A DNA stretch of 64,000 bases from assembly GCA_030762935.1 (NCBI GenBank), contig CM060890.1, positions 68,264,765-68,328,764 on the forward strand, in the 5' to 3' direction. The notes beneath the pieces are model-generated. The model was not told the origin of the DNA and did no database searches. It worked only from the letters and a program-made list of their open reading frames with translations. How positions within the stretch are numbered: position 1 is the first letter of the stretch; the number at the start of each line of letters is the position of its first letter. Source of the DNA: Hymenopus coronatus. Lineage: Eukaryota; Arthropoda; Insecta; Mantodea; Hymenopodidae. Below are positions 35,872 through 46,501 of the stretch, piece by piece. The translations under genes were made by a program, and so were the position numbers.

Positions 35872-36186
35872 TTAGAATTGGATTGACAGAATTTGTTTAT
35901 TGGTATAAGATAAGTTTTCAGATATGTGTGACTTAAACTTTTGACAATTTGCAGTTTTTAGATCCCGCTGCGATTGGAATTTCCGAGATGGAGGTATGAC
36001 ATTTACATCAGTTAACAAAATGCGAAAATGATCACTGCCGTACATTTCTTTAGCGGCCGTCCATTCAAATCTATCTTGAATATCAGAGGTAATTAACGTT
36101 AAGTCGATGGCACTGAGAGTGCCGTTTGCTCTATTAATGTGTGTTGGTGAGGTATCATTAAGAACGTTGAGCTCTTCGTTGTGCAA
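35872..36186 (-). pseudogene. LINE ORF2, C-terminal half of the endonuclease
   Basis: Contains NGTLSAIDLTLITSD and the GSDHFRI block, which hold the conserved SxIDLtl and SDH residues of the APE-type endonuclease that nicks the insertion target. A frameshift near 36195 separates it from the N-terminal half. Confidence 0.9.
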
Positions 36187-36197
36187 CAGTTGTTCTA

Positions 36198-36635
36198 TTA
36201 TTTTACCTCTGGTGTTTGTATATTGACTACCCCATAATGTGTTATAACTATTGAAGTCAATAGAATAAATGGTTTAGGAAGCTGGCGTGTTAAATGCTGT
36301 AATTTATGTGCATCTAACGTAATTTTATTTGAAAGATACATATTGCAAATTGAAATAGATGTTGGTAGGTACGCTGTGATAGGAACTGCTTCAAGATCAG
36401 TTACAATCGATATATCTCGATATTCTTTAATGTAAATAACTACGCCCCAACTAGCATGTAGATAGCTGTCTCGATTTTTGTAGTGGGGGTTGTATCCTTT
36501 TAATGTTGCAACATATTTCTCTTTGAAATTTGTTTCCTGGAGACAGATATCAGGATTGTGTTTACTTAATACAATTTTAAGAAATTCAAAGTTTGCATGG
36601 AAGCCATTAATGTTCCACTGAAGTAAATAAGCCAT
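36198..36635 (-). pseudogene. LINE ORF2, N-terminal half of the endonuclease, with ORF2 start
   Basis: MAYLLQWNINGFHANFEFLK opens ORF2; the WNING block and the later DICLQETNFK carry the conserved N and E of APE endonucleases. The expected GDFN block appears as LLTSIVITHYGVVN, so the key aspartate block is lost to mutation or a nearby frame change. ORF2 starts about 200 bp after ORF1 ends. Confidence 0.92.
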
Positions 36636-36840
36636 GATTGTCTTAAATTTGAGCTTACAGCAAATCTTGCCTGTTAACTAATTGATTGATTGCTCATGAT
36701 TTGTTTAGATGGCGGTTGTCTTTATCGTGATTCATGTAAGCCAGTAACGTTTTTTCAAGTTTGCTACTTCTAACCTTTATAGCTCGGTGTTTATAGTGTG
36801 GAGACTATTTCCGAATCAGTTATTTCTTCTTCGGACGTAG

Positions 36841-37716
36841 TCACAAGACAATTTTTCCCGGGGTCAGTATCCGTGTCGGTTGTGCTATTTGACATTGGCC
36901 GTTTAGGCCTTTGTGCCTCTTGTTCCATAGGGATGGGGTTTTGATGTTTCTTGGATTCAGTGGCAGTGCATTTTCGAGAGCAGAGGGGATGGAGCTGGAT
37001 GTGTCTGGAACTTTTTCTTTAGCTCCAGAGGTAGATGGAGCAGATTTATTAAGGACCAGGGTATTTCTATTGGCGTTGGGTAGTTCCGGAAATTTCTCAG
37101 GGGTCATTTCTTGTGTACCCTCAGAATCGCGACAGTGTTTGGCAAGATGCCCTTCCTGCTTACAAATACAACAGGTTGGTGTATCAGCTGATATATAAAT
37201 CCAATAAGCAGTTCCTTCGTATTTGATGTTGGGTGGCAACTTTTCAACATCAGTGGGTGGAATGTAAAACTGGCGTCTGAAACTAAGTATGTGGGAAAAT
37301 CCAGGGTCAGAAATTCCAGTCCTTATTTAGGTTATGTTAGACATGAGTTTGACTCCATATGACACTAAATGAGCTCCTATGACTGAGTTTGGTATTATAG
37401 GGCAGACATTACTGAGTACTATTCTTTTGTTCGGTGTTATTAGAGGGCGAAGTTGGAGAGAAACATTGTTGATACTTATATTAGGATGATTGGATACAAG
37501 AGCTTCTGCTACTTTGGAAGATGTTGAGTAAATATATATTCTGGAGTTGGAGATTCTTGAGATAAACCTAATATTGCTTGGATCTGTAAGTTTACTTACT
37601 GCGAGAATGTAGTCTCGGATGGTAAGTCCGCCATGGGAGTCGATAATGATGGCTTCTTCTTTCTTGGGTGTTGACTGTGCGACTGATGCATAGCTGTTGT
37701 TTCTTGTGGTGCTCAT
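36841..37716 (-). pseudogene. LINE ORF1 (gag-like), one in-frame stop
   Basis: Start MSTTRNNSYASVAQS at 37716. One TAA at 37327-37329 interrupts an otherwise continuous frame of about 290 codons ending at 36841. After the stop the frame reads GISDPGFSHILSFRRQFYIP, then the CCHC zinc knuckle CICKQEGHLAKHC (CX2CX4HX4C counted from the preceding C), then a P/S/T/N-rich tail. ORF1 proteins of this type bind element RNA. The two halves are the same gene, since they are in the same phase. A single downstream knuckle is visible. Confidence 0.9.
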
Positions 37717-38022
37717 GTTCTATGAGGTAGCATTAACGTTCTTCGAAGGTAAACTGCTGTACTCAGCAGTTTCCATGAATTCTAATTGTTGTTATGCAAG
37801 TTCGATAGTATGGCCGCTTTTAGGTTAACTTATGCAGCCTAGATATACAAGATTCCTTATAGAATCTAATTATATTCGTGTTACAATAAGTAGGCGAGTA
37901 GATAATTACACGAGACACTTCTCACCTGTATTTCTTAAAGTATAAAACTTCAGAGAGTTTAATATAACTTTAAATAAATAGGAGCGATGAGAAATAAAAC
38001 AAAAAAAAAGAACAAAAAAATG
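37717..38022 (-). other. LINE 5' leader
   Basis: Sequence between ORF1 and the upstream target-site duplication, expected to hold the internal promoter. An A-rich tract (AAAACAAAAAAAAAG, 37998-38020) adjoins the duplication. I could not identify promoter elements. Confidence 0.5.
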
Positions 38023-38160
38023 AAATGTCTCATTCTTTCCGGTGATTATGTTGAAAAGTAACCATAAGTGTACAAAATATTTAGTAATAAAATAATTGTT
38101 TTCTATGAACTTGTCTTTTATTTATAGCCTATCGGAGGTTGTAAAAAAAAACAGTCCTCG

Positions 38161-39484
38161 TATATAGACCGACTTGTGGTAATTTATAGGCATTAAATGA
38201 AATTAAATAATTAATTCTGTGAATGGATTTAAAATTTTAAGTTGACAGTAAACATTGCCTTGAGTCAAAGGCTATTTGACTTTTATATACTAAAATTCCT
38301 TTAAATAAATATTATAAATTGCTTATATCTGCAACAAATATTAGTATGAACTTGCGAACAGCTGTTTTTTCTGTTGAAGTTTATAAAACCGTCTCACCGT
38401 GCTAGATTGTTACAGGCAGATTTAGTTTGAACACTGCAATTTAAATTGTCAAATTAGTCCTGATGTTTCTGAACTTACTAAAATGGTATAAACATTGCGC
38501 ATTGTATTATTTTTTTACTGAAACTTATAAGCCATATTGTGTTTATTTCTTTAATTTTATTGGCGGTATTGTCACGTGCGTCATTGGCAAAAGTTTAACT
38601 TATATTGTTTTAGTAATATTTTATTAATTAGGAATTAATTAATCTGAATTAATTAGGATTTAATTCTTACACATTATAGGAAAAAATACAATCATTGTTA
38701 TAAGCTGATTAATTAACAGGATGTAAGTCACTAGCCTCTTCAATGGCACTTCTAGTGGACTTTTCGACGACACCAACTTCCGTTGGGCTATGTGCGAATG
38801 TGTTGGGCTATGTGCACATTCGCACATTGTCATGAGAATTTCACGCTCTATGACGTCACACCGAATATTCGGTGCTGATTGGCTAAGACGACCCACTATC
38901 AGGGGGTTTGTTCTCCATATTATGAGCACGGCCACCATGTTGCAAAGCTCTTCCTGAATGCCGCTAAACTTAAAGAGACGGCAGACCTGACCATCAGGTT
39001 TTGACCGGCGGGGAACCGTTGCTGAGCTTCTGCGTCTTGGGGCGTCGTTCCGGGCTCAACCGCGTCATCTCTCACATCGCCCAGACACACCATGACATAT
39101 CTCTTAAGGCAAGGCTTTGTATTAGTAACCCCTGTAATCAGAATGAAATTGGCCAGGGATAATGGAATATCCACCTCTGTTTGTAAACCAAACGTTCACA
39201 ACCAACAAATTATTTAATCTTTCTCAATATAATTTAAGACCCATTGCTATTATTTTTCTACCACTTGCCTTCCTTTCACCACCTTCAAATAGCTATCCTC
39301 CACGTCGCAAAACGTTGTTCTGTACTTTATAAATAATGGTGAATAAAACACGTCATTTTGCTTTATCATTTAACGTATTCTTACATTCTAATAAATTGGC
39401 ATTTCCAGTTCTTCAAGACTAAGAATCACTATAATGCAACTGTTCCGATAGAGAAGTAGCTACGTTACATAACAGTACCTTGTC
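38161..39484. other. unassigned, with GC-richer block at 38730-39180
   Basis: The first 550 bp are AT-rich without motifs. At 38730-39180 the composition becomes balanced. A minus-strand frame of 84 codons (38920-39174) is open, without a recognised domain. The block could be a promoter-exon region of a host gene or an unknown repeat; I cannot decide. Confidence 0.35.
38791..38885. promoter_or_regulatory. candidate promoter-like cluster: hairpin, CRE site, CCAAT box
   Basis: TGTGCGAATGTG (38791-38802) and its exact complement CACATTCGCACA (38815-38826) form a 12-bp hairpin. It is followed by the palindromic CRE core TGACGTCA (38850-38857) in TATGACGTCACACC, and by GATTGGCT (an inverted CCAAT box) near 38876. 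The combination in a GC-richer patch is suggestive only; no TATA box or transcript evidence is visible. Confidence 0.25.
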
Positions 39485-39715
39485 TTCCTACCGAATCAGG
39501 TGGTTCAGGCGTTTCACCTGGGACTGGCACTCGGGAGGTCGTGGGATCGGTTCCCCGCGGTCAAACTCTCTGACCCATGGGTTTTCTCGGGGGTTTTCCC
39601 TGGTCAGTAGGCAAATACAGAGAGGATTATTCGTTCCCCCGAAATTCCTGCCATTTCATTTCATCCCAATCGGTTTCTTCAGACATCTCCACGCCATATC
39701 GTGGAGGTGACTGCT
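39485..39715 (+). mobile_element. SINE-C copy
   Basis: Head region with GTGGGATCGGTTCCCC (B-box-like), then CCATGGGTTTTCTCGGGGG, TTTTCCCTGGTCAGTAGGC, ATTCGTTCCCCCGAAATTCC. It shares the GGGTTTT, GTTTTCCC and CCCCCGA order with the copy at 45165. tRNA-derived by appearance. Confidence 0.6.
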
Positions 39716-39771
39716 CTCTGGAAATGCAGCTGTCGGTGGCAGTAAGACGTTATTGACTTTCTGGAGATTTA

Positions 39772-40930
39772 GGTGATCAATAAGTCCTTAGAAAATCCAA
39801 AAAATTACACTCGTAGCATCGAAAAAAGTTTGCATTTCATTGCAACAGGCAAACCACATACTTCTTTAGAAAGATGGGGAAAAGACGAGTTTCGTGCGTT
39901 TCTATTTAAAGGGCTTAATACCGACAGAGATAAAAACCGAATTGGGTGAAGTTCATGGCACATCTGTGTTTGCAACAATTTACAATTGGATAAATGATTT
40001 TAAACGTCGCCTTACATCTACAAATGATGAGCATCGTTCCGGACGTCCAATAGAAGTGACTTCCTTTGAAATAGCTGACAAAATCCAAGATATAGTATTG
40101 AGTGATTGACGAATTAAAGTTCGCGAAATAGTAGAGGCATATCACAAGGTACAGGGTTTTCAGTTTTGCACCAAAAATTAGATCTAACAACGCATTCAGC
40201 AAGCTGGGTGTCGCTTTGCTCTCAGTGGAGAATAAACGCAATCGAGTCATCGATTCAGAAGCGGTTTGGCACTTTTACGTCATGGTCCTGATAGTTTTCT
40301 GCGTCGATACATAACTTGGATAAAACATGGATACTGTACTACACTCCAGAGACAAACGTACGGTCACAACAGTGGGATTGGCTACGAAGAATGTAAAGTT
40401 GGTGAAATCTGCAGACAAGGTGATGGCCTCGGTTTTTTGGGATGCATACGGCATCATCTACATTGATTACTTGCAGAAAGAAAGAACTACAAATGGAGAG
40501 TATTGTTCATCATTATTGCCGGTTGAAGGGAGAAATCAAGAAAAATGCCCTCATCTGGCACAAAAAAAAAATTCTTCCATCAAGACTATGCAAGAGAGCA
40601 CATATGCGCAGTTTCGATGGCGAAAATTGTAGAATTGAGGTTGAAATTATGGCAACATGTATTCACAAAATTTGGCCCTCGGCGACTTTTTTTACTTCCA
40701 AACTTGAAAAGGTGACTCAGCCGAAAACGATTTACGTCTAACGAAGAGATTATCTCAAAAATCTATTTTGAGAACCTTCCGAAATCCAATTTTTAGACGG
40801 CTTAAAACAGTTGGAGAAGGAGGGAAAATTGTATCGAGCTAAAAGGAGATTATATTAAGAAATATAAAACATCTATAACAATAGTTTGTTTTGTTATCTT
40901 TTTCTAAGGACGTATTGAACACCCCTCGTG
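39772..40930 (+). mobile_element. mariner element, both ends present, transposase broken
   Basis: Inverted ends: GGTGATCAATAAGTCCTTAG at 39772-39791 against the complement of CTAAGGACGTATTGAACACC at 40904-40923. The transposase lies in between on the plus strand in several frames. Length (~1.15 kb) is close to that of a complete mariner, so most decay is by point changes and small indels. Confidence 0.88.
39886..40866 (+). pseudogene. mariner transposase, full span, several frameshifts
   Basis: N-terminal part (39894-40109): FYLKGLIPTEIKTELGEVHG, then a helix and STNDEHRSGRPIEVT. After a stop near 40108, frames change through LDKTWILYYTPET near 40316-40358 (first catalytic block with DE changed to DK, aspartate kept), SQQWDW, and KVMASVFWDAYGIIYIDYL. 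Further on SDFFLLPNLKRWL (a remnant of the third catalytic block), and near the end a remnant of NCIELKGDYIKKY. Not functional. The C-terminus resembles Mos1-type mariners more than the two other copies in this window. Confidence 0.85.
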
Positions 40931-41725
40931 ATCAATTTTTTCTTTGTTTGATCAGGAATTTTCGTTAAATTTCTGGAAGGACCCGGCTCCTTAAGTAACA
41001 TTCTTGGAGGGGCGAAGTCCTTGGCTCTGTAAGTTAGAGAAGTAGAAAGTCTCTCTTCACGATAATTCATGATTATAAAAATATAAAAACAAAACATTCC
41101 CAAAATAGTGTAAATGTTTTTCTCATAGAAGCCGTGTGTAGCATGGAAACTAGAAAGGTAGAGTCAGACCTTGGCTATGTCTTTGAATTTTTTTTTCAGG
41201 TGCTATGTTTTAAATTCCCAAAATACCGCTGAAATTTGCTCTCTTTATGAGAAAACGCAGCGTTGAAGCTCTTACACATTAAGTGATTTATTTTGCTATT
41301 TGTTGGCCGTGACATGAACCACGACATGTCTTCATAACGGATCATATTTCTCAAAATGTCGAGTTAGAGGCTTGTCTCTCACTAATGAAAAACAATGGGG
41401 AATATTGGCTTTAGTCGAGATCATTTTGATCTTTCAACCACCACTACCTTTTCTAATAGCCTCTCACTTAATGGTCTATCAATCATTCCGTCGGAGCTAA
41501 TTAGATGACAGCGAAGAGCAGTTCTTCACATCAGAACCTTTTGCACCACTAGCTCTCGCGTGAAATACATAAGAACCCTTTCAACAAAGATGACACGTTT
41601 TCCAATATTTCGTGAAACGCAGCATTTAGTAAATTTATTCTGTTAAGTTGTCTTGATGAATATTAGATCCATTCCTTTACTTGCTCAAACACCGATAGAC
41701 ACTGGAAAAATATTGCGTTTCAATC
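40931..41725. other. no recognisable feature
   Basis: Mixed composition without identifiable motifs. A weak family M terminal-repeat fragment (TTGCGTTTCAATC, ACTATCGAGATTTCAGCGG) is at 41712-41752, just beyond. Confidence 0.35.
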
Positions 41726-41869
41726 AAAACTTCACTATCGAGATTTCAGCGGTTGAAAAAGTATAATTTTTTAAATAAGACAAATGAAATTAACGCTTAG
41801 AAGTTTTTGTGAATAGTCTGGTCTTTTTATTAAATTTCTCCCAATTCAAATGTAGGTACATGGCAGTTA

Positions 41870-42900
41870 TATTAGCTATTGTAGGTATTGCGCTGAAAAA
41901 AATCGATATTGAGATTTCATCAGAAATACATGTTTTGAGTTTCATTAATAATTTAAATGGAATTTGAAGAAAAAGTTCGATGTGGCTCCCTGTCCGTATG
42001 TCAGGAGAGGCAGCATAACTTGAAAACGAAGATACCGTTAAGTTTAGTTTCTTCCAAGGAACCGAAATGAAGTACCCTTTACATTTTTCGAAATTTGTAA
42101 TGTTCTCAAAATTGGCTGAGGGGTTAAACTACTCGCCTCTCACCGAGGTGGCCCGGGTTCGAATCCAGGTGACCGCATGTTGAATTTACGATGACAAAGC
42201 GGCGAAGGGGCGGGATTTCTCCGGGTTTTCTAATTTCCTCCCCCATCGCATTCTACCGGTGCTCCATCTTCATTCCATGTATCATTATGTCATCGCCTGC
42301 GGTGCCATTTTAGTAAAAGCCGGCGTTAAACACTATTCTATAAAAATGGTTCTTTACGATTTTGATTAAAATGCCAAATTTTCAAATACTTAAAAGACAA
42401 ATTTCATGTATATCTTAAATTTTCTGGAAATATCCTACCTCTTAATTCTTAACATCTTTTGTATAACTGGTAAATTGAAAGAAACAAATAGGTACTTACT
42501 CCACTTTAATGTAGATATCGTCAAAACACATAATTTATGATAAGTAAATATTTTGTATAATTAACCACATCCGAGCTACTCCTTGTTATTGGTCTCGATT
42601 TTAACATACCTGTATTTTGTCAAATGAAAAGTTATTCTTTCATATCCCTTTTGTTTTATTCCTTGCGTTCAAAAAGAACGAATTTCAATTAGCACTTCAC
42701 GAGCATAACGGGTTTGACTTAGCTTAAGCCTATTGAACTCCAATATTACCGGATACTTCCTAGGAAGCAAGTAATAGGGCATATTCTGCTAATATATATG
42801 TATCTAGATTATCATAATGTAGATGATGCTTTGAAAGAATAATTTGTTTGCAGAACAAGTACAGAAAAATCGTGTGACTGAAGCACATCTGAGTTTTTAT
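41870..42900 (-). mobile_element. family M copy, minus orientation, split by a SINE-A
   Basis: Terminal repeat GTAGGTATTGCGCTG, ATCGATATTGAGATTTCATC, AAATACATGTTTTGAG, then interior AGCATAACTTGAAAACG and TACCCTTTACATTTTTCG up to TGTTCTCAAAATTGGCT. The SINE intervenes, and the element resumes with AAAAATGGTTCTTTACGATT and runs to GACTGAAGCACATCTGAG near 42890. The distal repeat is missing. Confidence 0.8.
42118..42341 (+). mobile_element. SINE-A copy inserted in family M
   Basis: Head GGTTAAACTACTCGCCTCTC (A-box side) and GGCCCGGGTTCGAATCC (B box), body GACCGCATG, GACAAAGCGG, TCTCCGGGTTTTC, CGGTGCTCCATC, GTATCATTATGTCATCGCCT, GGCGTTAAACACTA. Imperfect duplications AAAATTGGCT (42108-42117) and AAAAATGGTT (42342-42351) lie at a point where other family M copies read CAAAAATGGCTCTAACG without a break. 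Confidence 0.88.
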
Positions 42901-44214
42901 TAAATTTTGCATTATTTAAACTAATTGGAAATCTATATATAACAACAAGAACAAGGGATAGAATAAAGCTCTTGTTAACTAAGCTTCATTTTTCATTACA
43001 ATAGCTATTTATGAATTATTCGCTTTTATTCGTTTCAATTTTCCAATATTAAAATATCAAACCGTTTAAGATAGTATATGTCATGTCATGGGAATAAACG
43101 ATATCTAAAAGGGAGATATAAATTATATCCAAGATAAATTTTACTAAGAAGGGACAAACATACTTTGGAAGTGGCCAGGGAAGAAATGTTGTAAACCACG
43201 TCTAAGATGGCAAAGCCACAGTTACTACAAGCTGGCACTCGATCGAGGTTGGATAGTACCGCTAAGGGCAGGACAATGAACCGAAGGGATTGGAAGTATC
43301 ACTGCCCGAGGGTGGACATAAAGAAAATGGAAGCGGTTCTCTTGTTGGTCGAGGGACGCGATTTCACTGGCTATGGAAGATTCACGGGGTTAAGACGTGA
43401 TATTTGAGTCGGCAGTGGAAACGAACGGGCTACATATGGCCGCGAAAGAATACATCAAAATAGGGTCAAAAGTAATAAGAGATGATAGGCGTTGTCGTGT
43501 AAGACATGGTTGGAAAGGGGAACATTTATGAGGAATGCGTGTGTATTCGAATGCAGAAAAGTTTGAAGTAAATGAATAAACGAGTGCAATAACAATCTGG
43601 TACTCAATACTCAAAGGAAACCAGTTGTATATTACCACACATGAGAAAGTTTCAAAATTCTTTCTTCAACTCCATGTACAGCATTTTGCGGATAATATCT
43701 TGAAATGTTAGTCATTTCTTGCGAAAGAATATCTTTCACTTGCTATCGGTTTATTGAATGTTTCAGAAAAAACCCACAAAAACTCGGTCGGAGTGAGATC
43801 CGAAGTTGGCCACTTTGTTGGAAAGTGTCTGCTGATGACACAATTGCCAAAGATCTGGGTAATTAAATTTTTTTGCAGGGGATTAGATATCAAAGATCTT
43901 AGCAGCCGTGACATTATTACTTACTTGTGGCCTTCCAGATGTTCTTATCAGCAGCAGAACCAGTTTCCTCAAATTTTCTGATTAATCCCTACACATGGAT
44001 TGCTCTTAAATTTTTAAAAGTTTTAAGTTTTCTGAGAACTTGAGAAAACCAGTTCCTACTTTTATAATAGATCAGTATTTGTAACTTACACATACGTATA
44101 AGTAAAATTACTGTTGCATTCAATAAAACTGTAGTCATGGTAACGGTGAACTGAACAAATAAATAAATAAAAAATAAAACCAAATCGCATTGCTTGCCTA
44201 GCATGTGCCTTTTT
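42901..44214. other. no recognisable feature
   Basis: A balanced patch at 43200-43440 with a 66-codon frame weakly resembles 17760-17870. A family M scrap may be present at 44035-44095. Nothing coding is supported. Confidence 0.35.
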
Positions 44215-44885
44215 ATACTCTTTATGTGCATAGTGTATATAGAAGATATTGTAATGCACCCAAAAATTCAATACCAAGACTTCACCGGAAGTACATATTT
44301 TAAGGGCTCCCTGAATCCAAAATAATCTGATGTGCTCCATTCACATGACTTTCTTTCAGTCTCTGTAACAAATTATTGTTGCTTATTCTTCTATCTACTT
44401 AATGCTAAAACATTAGCAGAACAGTCTTATTACTTTGTGTTTTAATAACTAGAAGGGAAATAATAATCAAATGTTTTAAAATGTGGGATTGAAATCCATT
44501 TCTTTGCGTGGCCAAGCGTTGACAAGTTCCCATATGAGAAAAGGAAGTATTTTAAAACTGAAATCAATAGAAAGGAATATCTCGAAAACGGCCAACTCCA
44601 TGAAAAAATGTATGACATAAATTGTGTGTCTTATCGTAATCTACATTTTTTGTGTAGTAAGTATTTGTCTATCTCTTACGGTTTACCAGCTATGCAAAAT
44701 TTATACATTTTATTTTGCATATAAATATCTTAAATATAAGAGATTTTAATGAAAATCGTTAGAGCCATTTTTGAGAAAATAAATAATTTCAAAATTGTTT
44801 CCATGTAAAGGATAGTTTGGGGTGGGGAAGTTTTCTTGAAAATCTTCGTGTCACATCCTTGGAAGATACCAAACTTAAACAGCAA
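44215..44885 (+). mobile_element. family M copy with 5' terminal repeat, plus orientation
   Basis: GTGCATAGTGTATATAGAAG, ATATTGTAATGCACCC, ATTCAATACCAAGACTTCAC, TCCCTGAATCCAAAATAATC, then directly TGATGTGCTCCATTCACATG, ACTTTCTTTCAGTCTCTG and the full interior, ending within GGGGTGGGGAAGTTTTCTTG, ATACCAAACTTAAAC near 44880. It is one of the copies that define the join between left repeat and interior. Confidence 0.85.
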
Positions 44886-45164
44886 TGTATCGACTTTTCG
44901 ATATTGGAGTGACATAAATCTTCTGGCACTGCATGGATGGTCACGAGATAGTGAACAAAGTGACAAATGGTTCATGTAGTTTCAGAACTTTTAGTTGGTC
45001 GCGGGTTAAAACCATAAAATATTTTTAAGCGTGCTTAAACGACAGCCTCATGTCAGTAAATTTAATGGCATTTAAATGAAATCTGTGGCATTGATTTAAT
45101 TGACAGAGTCGTTAAAATAAGGAGTTTATACATAGTCGGTCCCTACTTTTTGAACTCGGGCTGT

Positions 45165-45560
45165 TTCGTCTGCGGCCCACGTTTAGGAGGTCGAGAGCAC
45201 GCTTCCCGTGGCCGGCTTACCTGACTCGTGGGTTTTTCGCGGTTTTCCCGAATCGCCAAGCGAATGTTGGGTAGGTTTTTTTTTTTTTTTTTTTATTCCC
45301 CCGATTTTTCTGCCCATTCATGCATGTTGTTTCCATGGTTATTGCATTCCTCCTTCGTCCCGTTGGTTTCCTTTAGGGTCGGCAGTGTTAGCGATGGGGC
45401 TTGGTGCGGCGTGGCAGGGATAAATGATGCTCAAAGTAACTATCTCTGCTCAAGACTTCCGGCTGCTTCAATCTGGAAACGTAGAAACCCTGTGTCATTG
45501 CGCTTGGTTTCGGCCGCCCATTGAATCCCCTCAACTCATCCCTCCCTCTCAGAGGCGCCC
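45165..45560 (+). mobile_element. SINE-C copy with T-rich expansion
   Basis: GGAGGTCGAGAGCACGCTTC (head region), GACTCGTGGGTTTTTCGCGG, TTTTCCCGAATCGCC, GCGAATGTTGGGTAGG, a T run (45272-45292), TTCCCCCGATTTTTCTGCCC, then a GC-rich 200-bp body. The open frames on both strands belong to this block. Confidence 0.55.
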
Positions 45561-45724
45561 TCTCATAGCACGTAGGTAGAACCACCGCATGTTTGGTAGC
45601 GTATCCCAATCGTCTGTATCTTATCTTATCGTCACCTATATTTTGAAGATGAAAACGAAATTGCTGTTGCAGTTGTGAAAGTTATCAACAGATATTACAA
45701 ACATTAAGAGAAAGACAAAACAGG

Positions 45725-45930
45725 GGTTGTTTTTGTTTCTAACAAATCGGAGCTTCAGCTGATAATGCAAAATATGCTGCGGTTGTCGAGAAATTTCTAA
45801 ACAGGAACTTCATTTCTCATTTTGGGGATTTCAATTGGCCGCCTCGGTCTTCAGAATTAATAGTTCCTGCATTCCTTCTTGGGGAAATACTCCACAGTAA
45901 GGTTGTAAATCTGATCTCTCTCTATATAGT
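45725..45930 (+). pseudogene. transposase fragment, catalytic end (Tc1/mariner-like superfamily)
   Basis: Reads ASADNAKYAAVVEKFLNRNF then ISHFGDFNWPPRSSELIVPA and FLLGEILHSKV in one frame. The usual form in insect transposases is ADNA-H then G-WPPRSPDLTPLDFFLWG with the catalytic acid in PLD; here the acidic positions are changed (SSELIVPAF). No inverted repeats or other domains are visible around it. Confidence 0.65.
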
Positions 45931-46269
45931 ATCTTAAGAACAGGATAGAGGCTAAAGCCAAGAAATTGAAAACCCCAGCTTTATTAGAAAGAGTCATGAG
46001 CGAATTTTGAACAAGATACAACAAACCTTACGATACAGAGAGTCTCACTTAAAATGTGTAATTTTAAACCAGTTAATACACTCCACTAAATTAAATTAGA
46101 CATCTAGTTCATTTCGAATCTTTAAAATTAATAGTTCATTTACAGTAGAAGTTGAAACTCGTGAGTAATAATTACAGAATTATCTGGAGTGTGTTTCTGC
46201 AAATAAAGACAAGAATACCCCCCAAAAAACTGAATTGTATAGAGTAACTCGCATCTACTAGGTACAGTT

Positions 46270-46375
46270 TATAGTTGGTAGAGAATGTATGGTATTCCAC
46301 CCAAAATTTGATACCTATATTCCTTCGGAAATACATATATTGTGGCCCCCTGAAATTTAGAAATAGACGTTAATT
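46270..46375 (-). mobile_element. family M terminal-repeat fragment
   Basis: GGTAGAGAATGTATGGTATT, CCACCCAAAATTTGATACC, CGGAAATACATATATTGTGG, CCCCCTGAAATTTAG: the terminal repeat only. Confidence 0.7.
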
Positions 46376-46460
46376 TTAATGTTAAAATGGGGTTTAGAAT
46401 TTTCTACAATCAATAAAGAATGGGAGCTGACGTAAGACAATTGACGATATTTATATTCAT

Positions 46461-46465
<5 letters not shown>

Positions 46466-46497
<32 letters not shown>
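46466..46497. repeat. (TA)n microsatellite
   Basis: About 16 uninterrupted TA units. Confidence 0.97.

Positions 46498-46501
<4 letters not shown>

Larger units (their letters stand above)
32636..38022 (-). mobile_element. LINE (non-LTR retrotransposon, RNase H-bearing), near full length
   Basis: About 5.4 kb on the minus strand with a 5' leader, ORF1 (gag-like), ORF2 (endonuclease, reverse transcriptase, RNase H, zinc knuckle), a 3' UTR with tandem repeats, and an A-rich tail (T run at 32634-32642 on the plus strand). Target-site duplications AAATGTTTCATT (32624-32635) and AAATGTCTCATT (38023-38034), 11 of 12 identical, bound it. Domain order and RNase H place it in the I/R1/LOA-type group; the exact clade cannot be set by eye. 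ORF1 has one stop and ORF2 about four frameshifts, so the copy is young but inactive. Its plus-strand frames are shadows. Confidence 0.93.
32084..38160. mobile_element. palindromic mariner, split by a LINE
   Basis: The left arm (32084-32300) is an inverted copy of the mariner 3' end. The right arm (32538-32635 resumed at 38035-38160) is the same sequence in plus orientation. Shared blocks include TAGGCTATAAATAAAAG, TTTATTACTAAAT, GGTTACTTTTCAACATAATC and CGATAAATGT next to GTGCACAG. Thus both outer ends derive from one mariner end. The unpaired middle holds part of the transposase. The right tip is CAGTCCTCG before TA. The LINE at 32636-38022 accounts for most of the span. Confidence 0.85.

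Noticed and set aside
33930..37198. Plus-strand frames of 66-106 codons across the LINE
   Set aside because: Shadows of the minus-strand ORF1 and ORF2, which carry the recognisable motifs.
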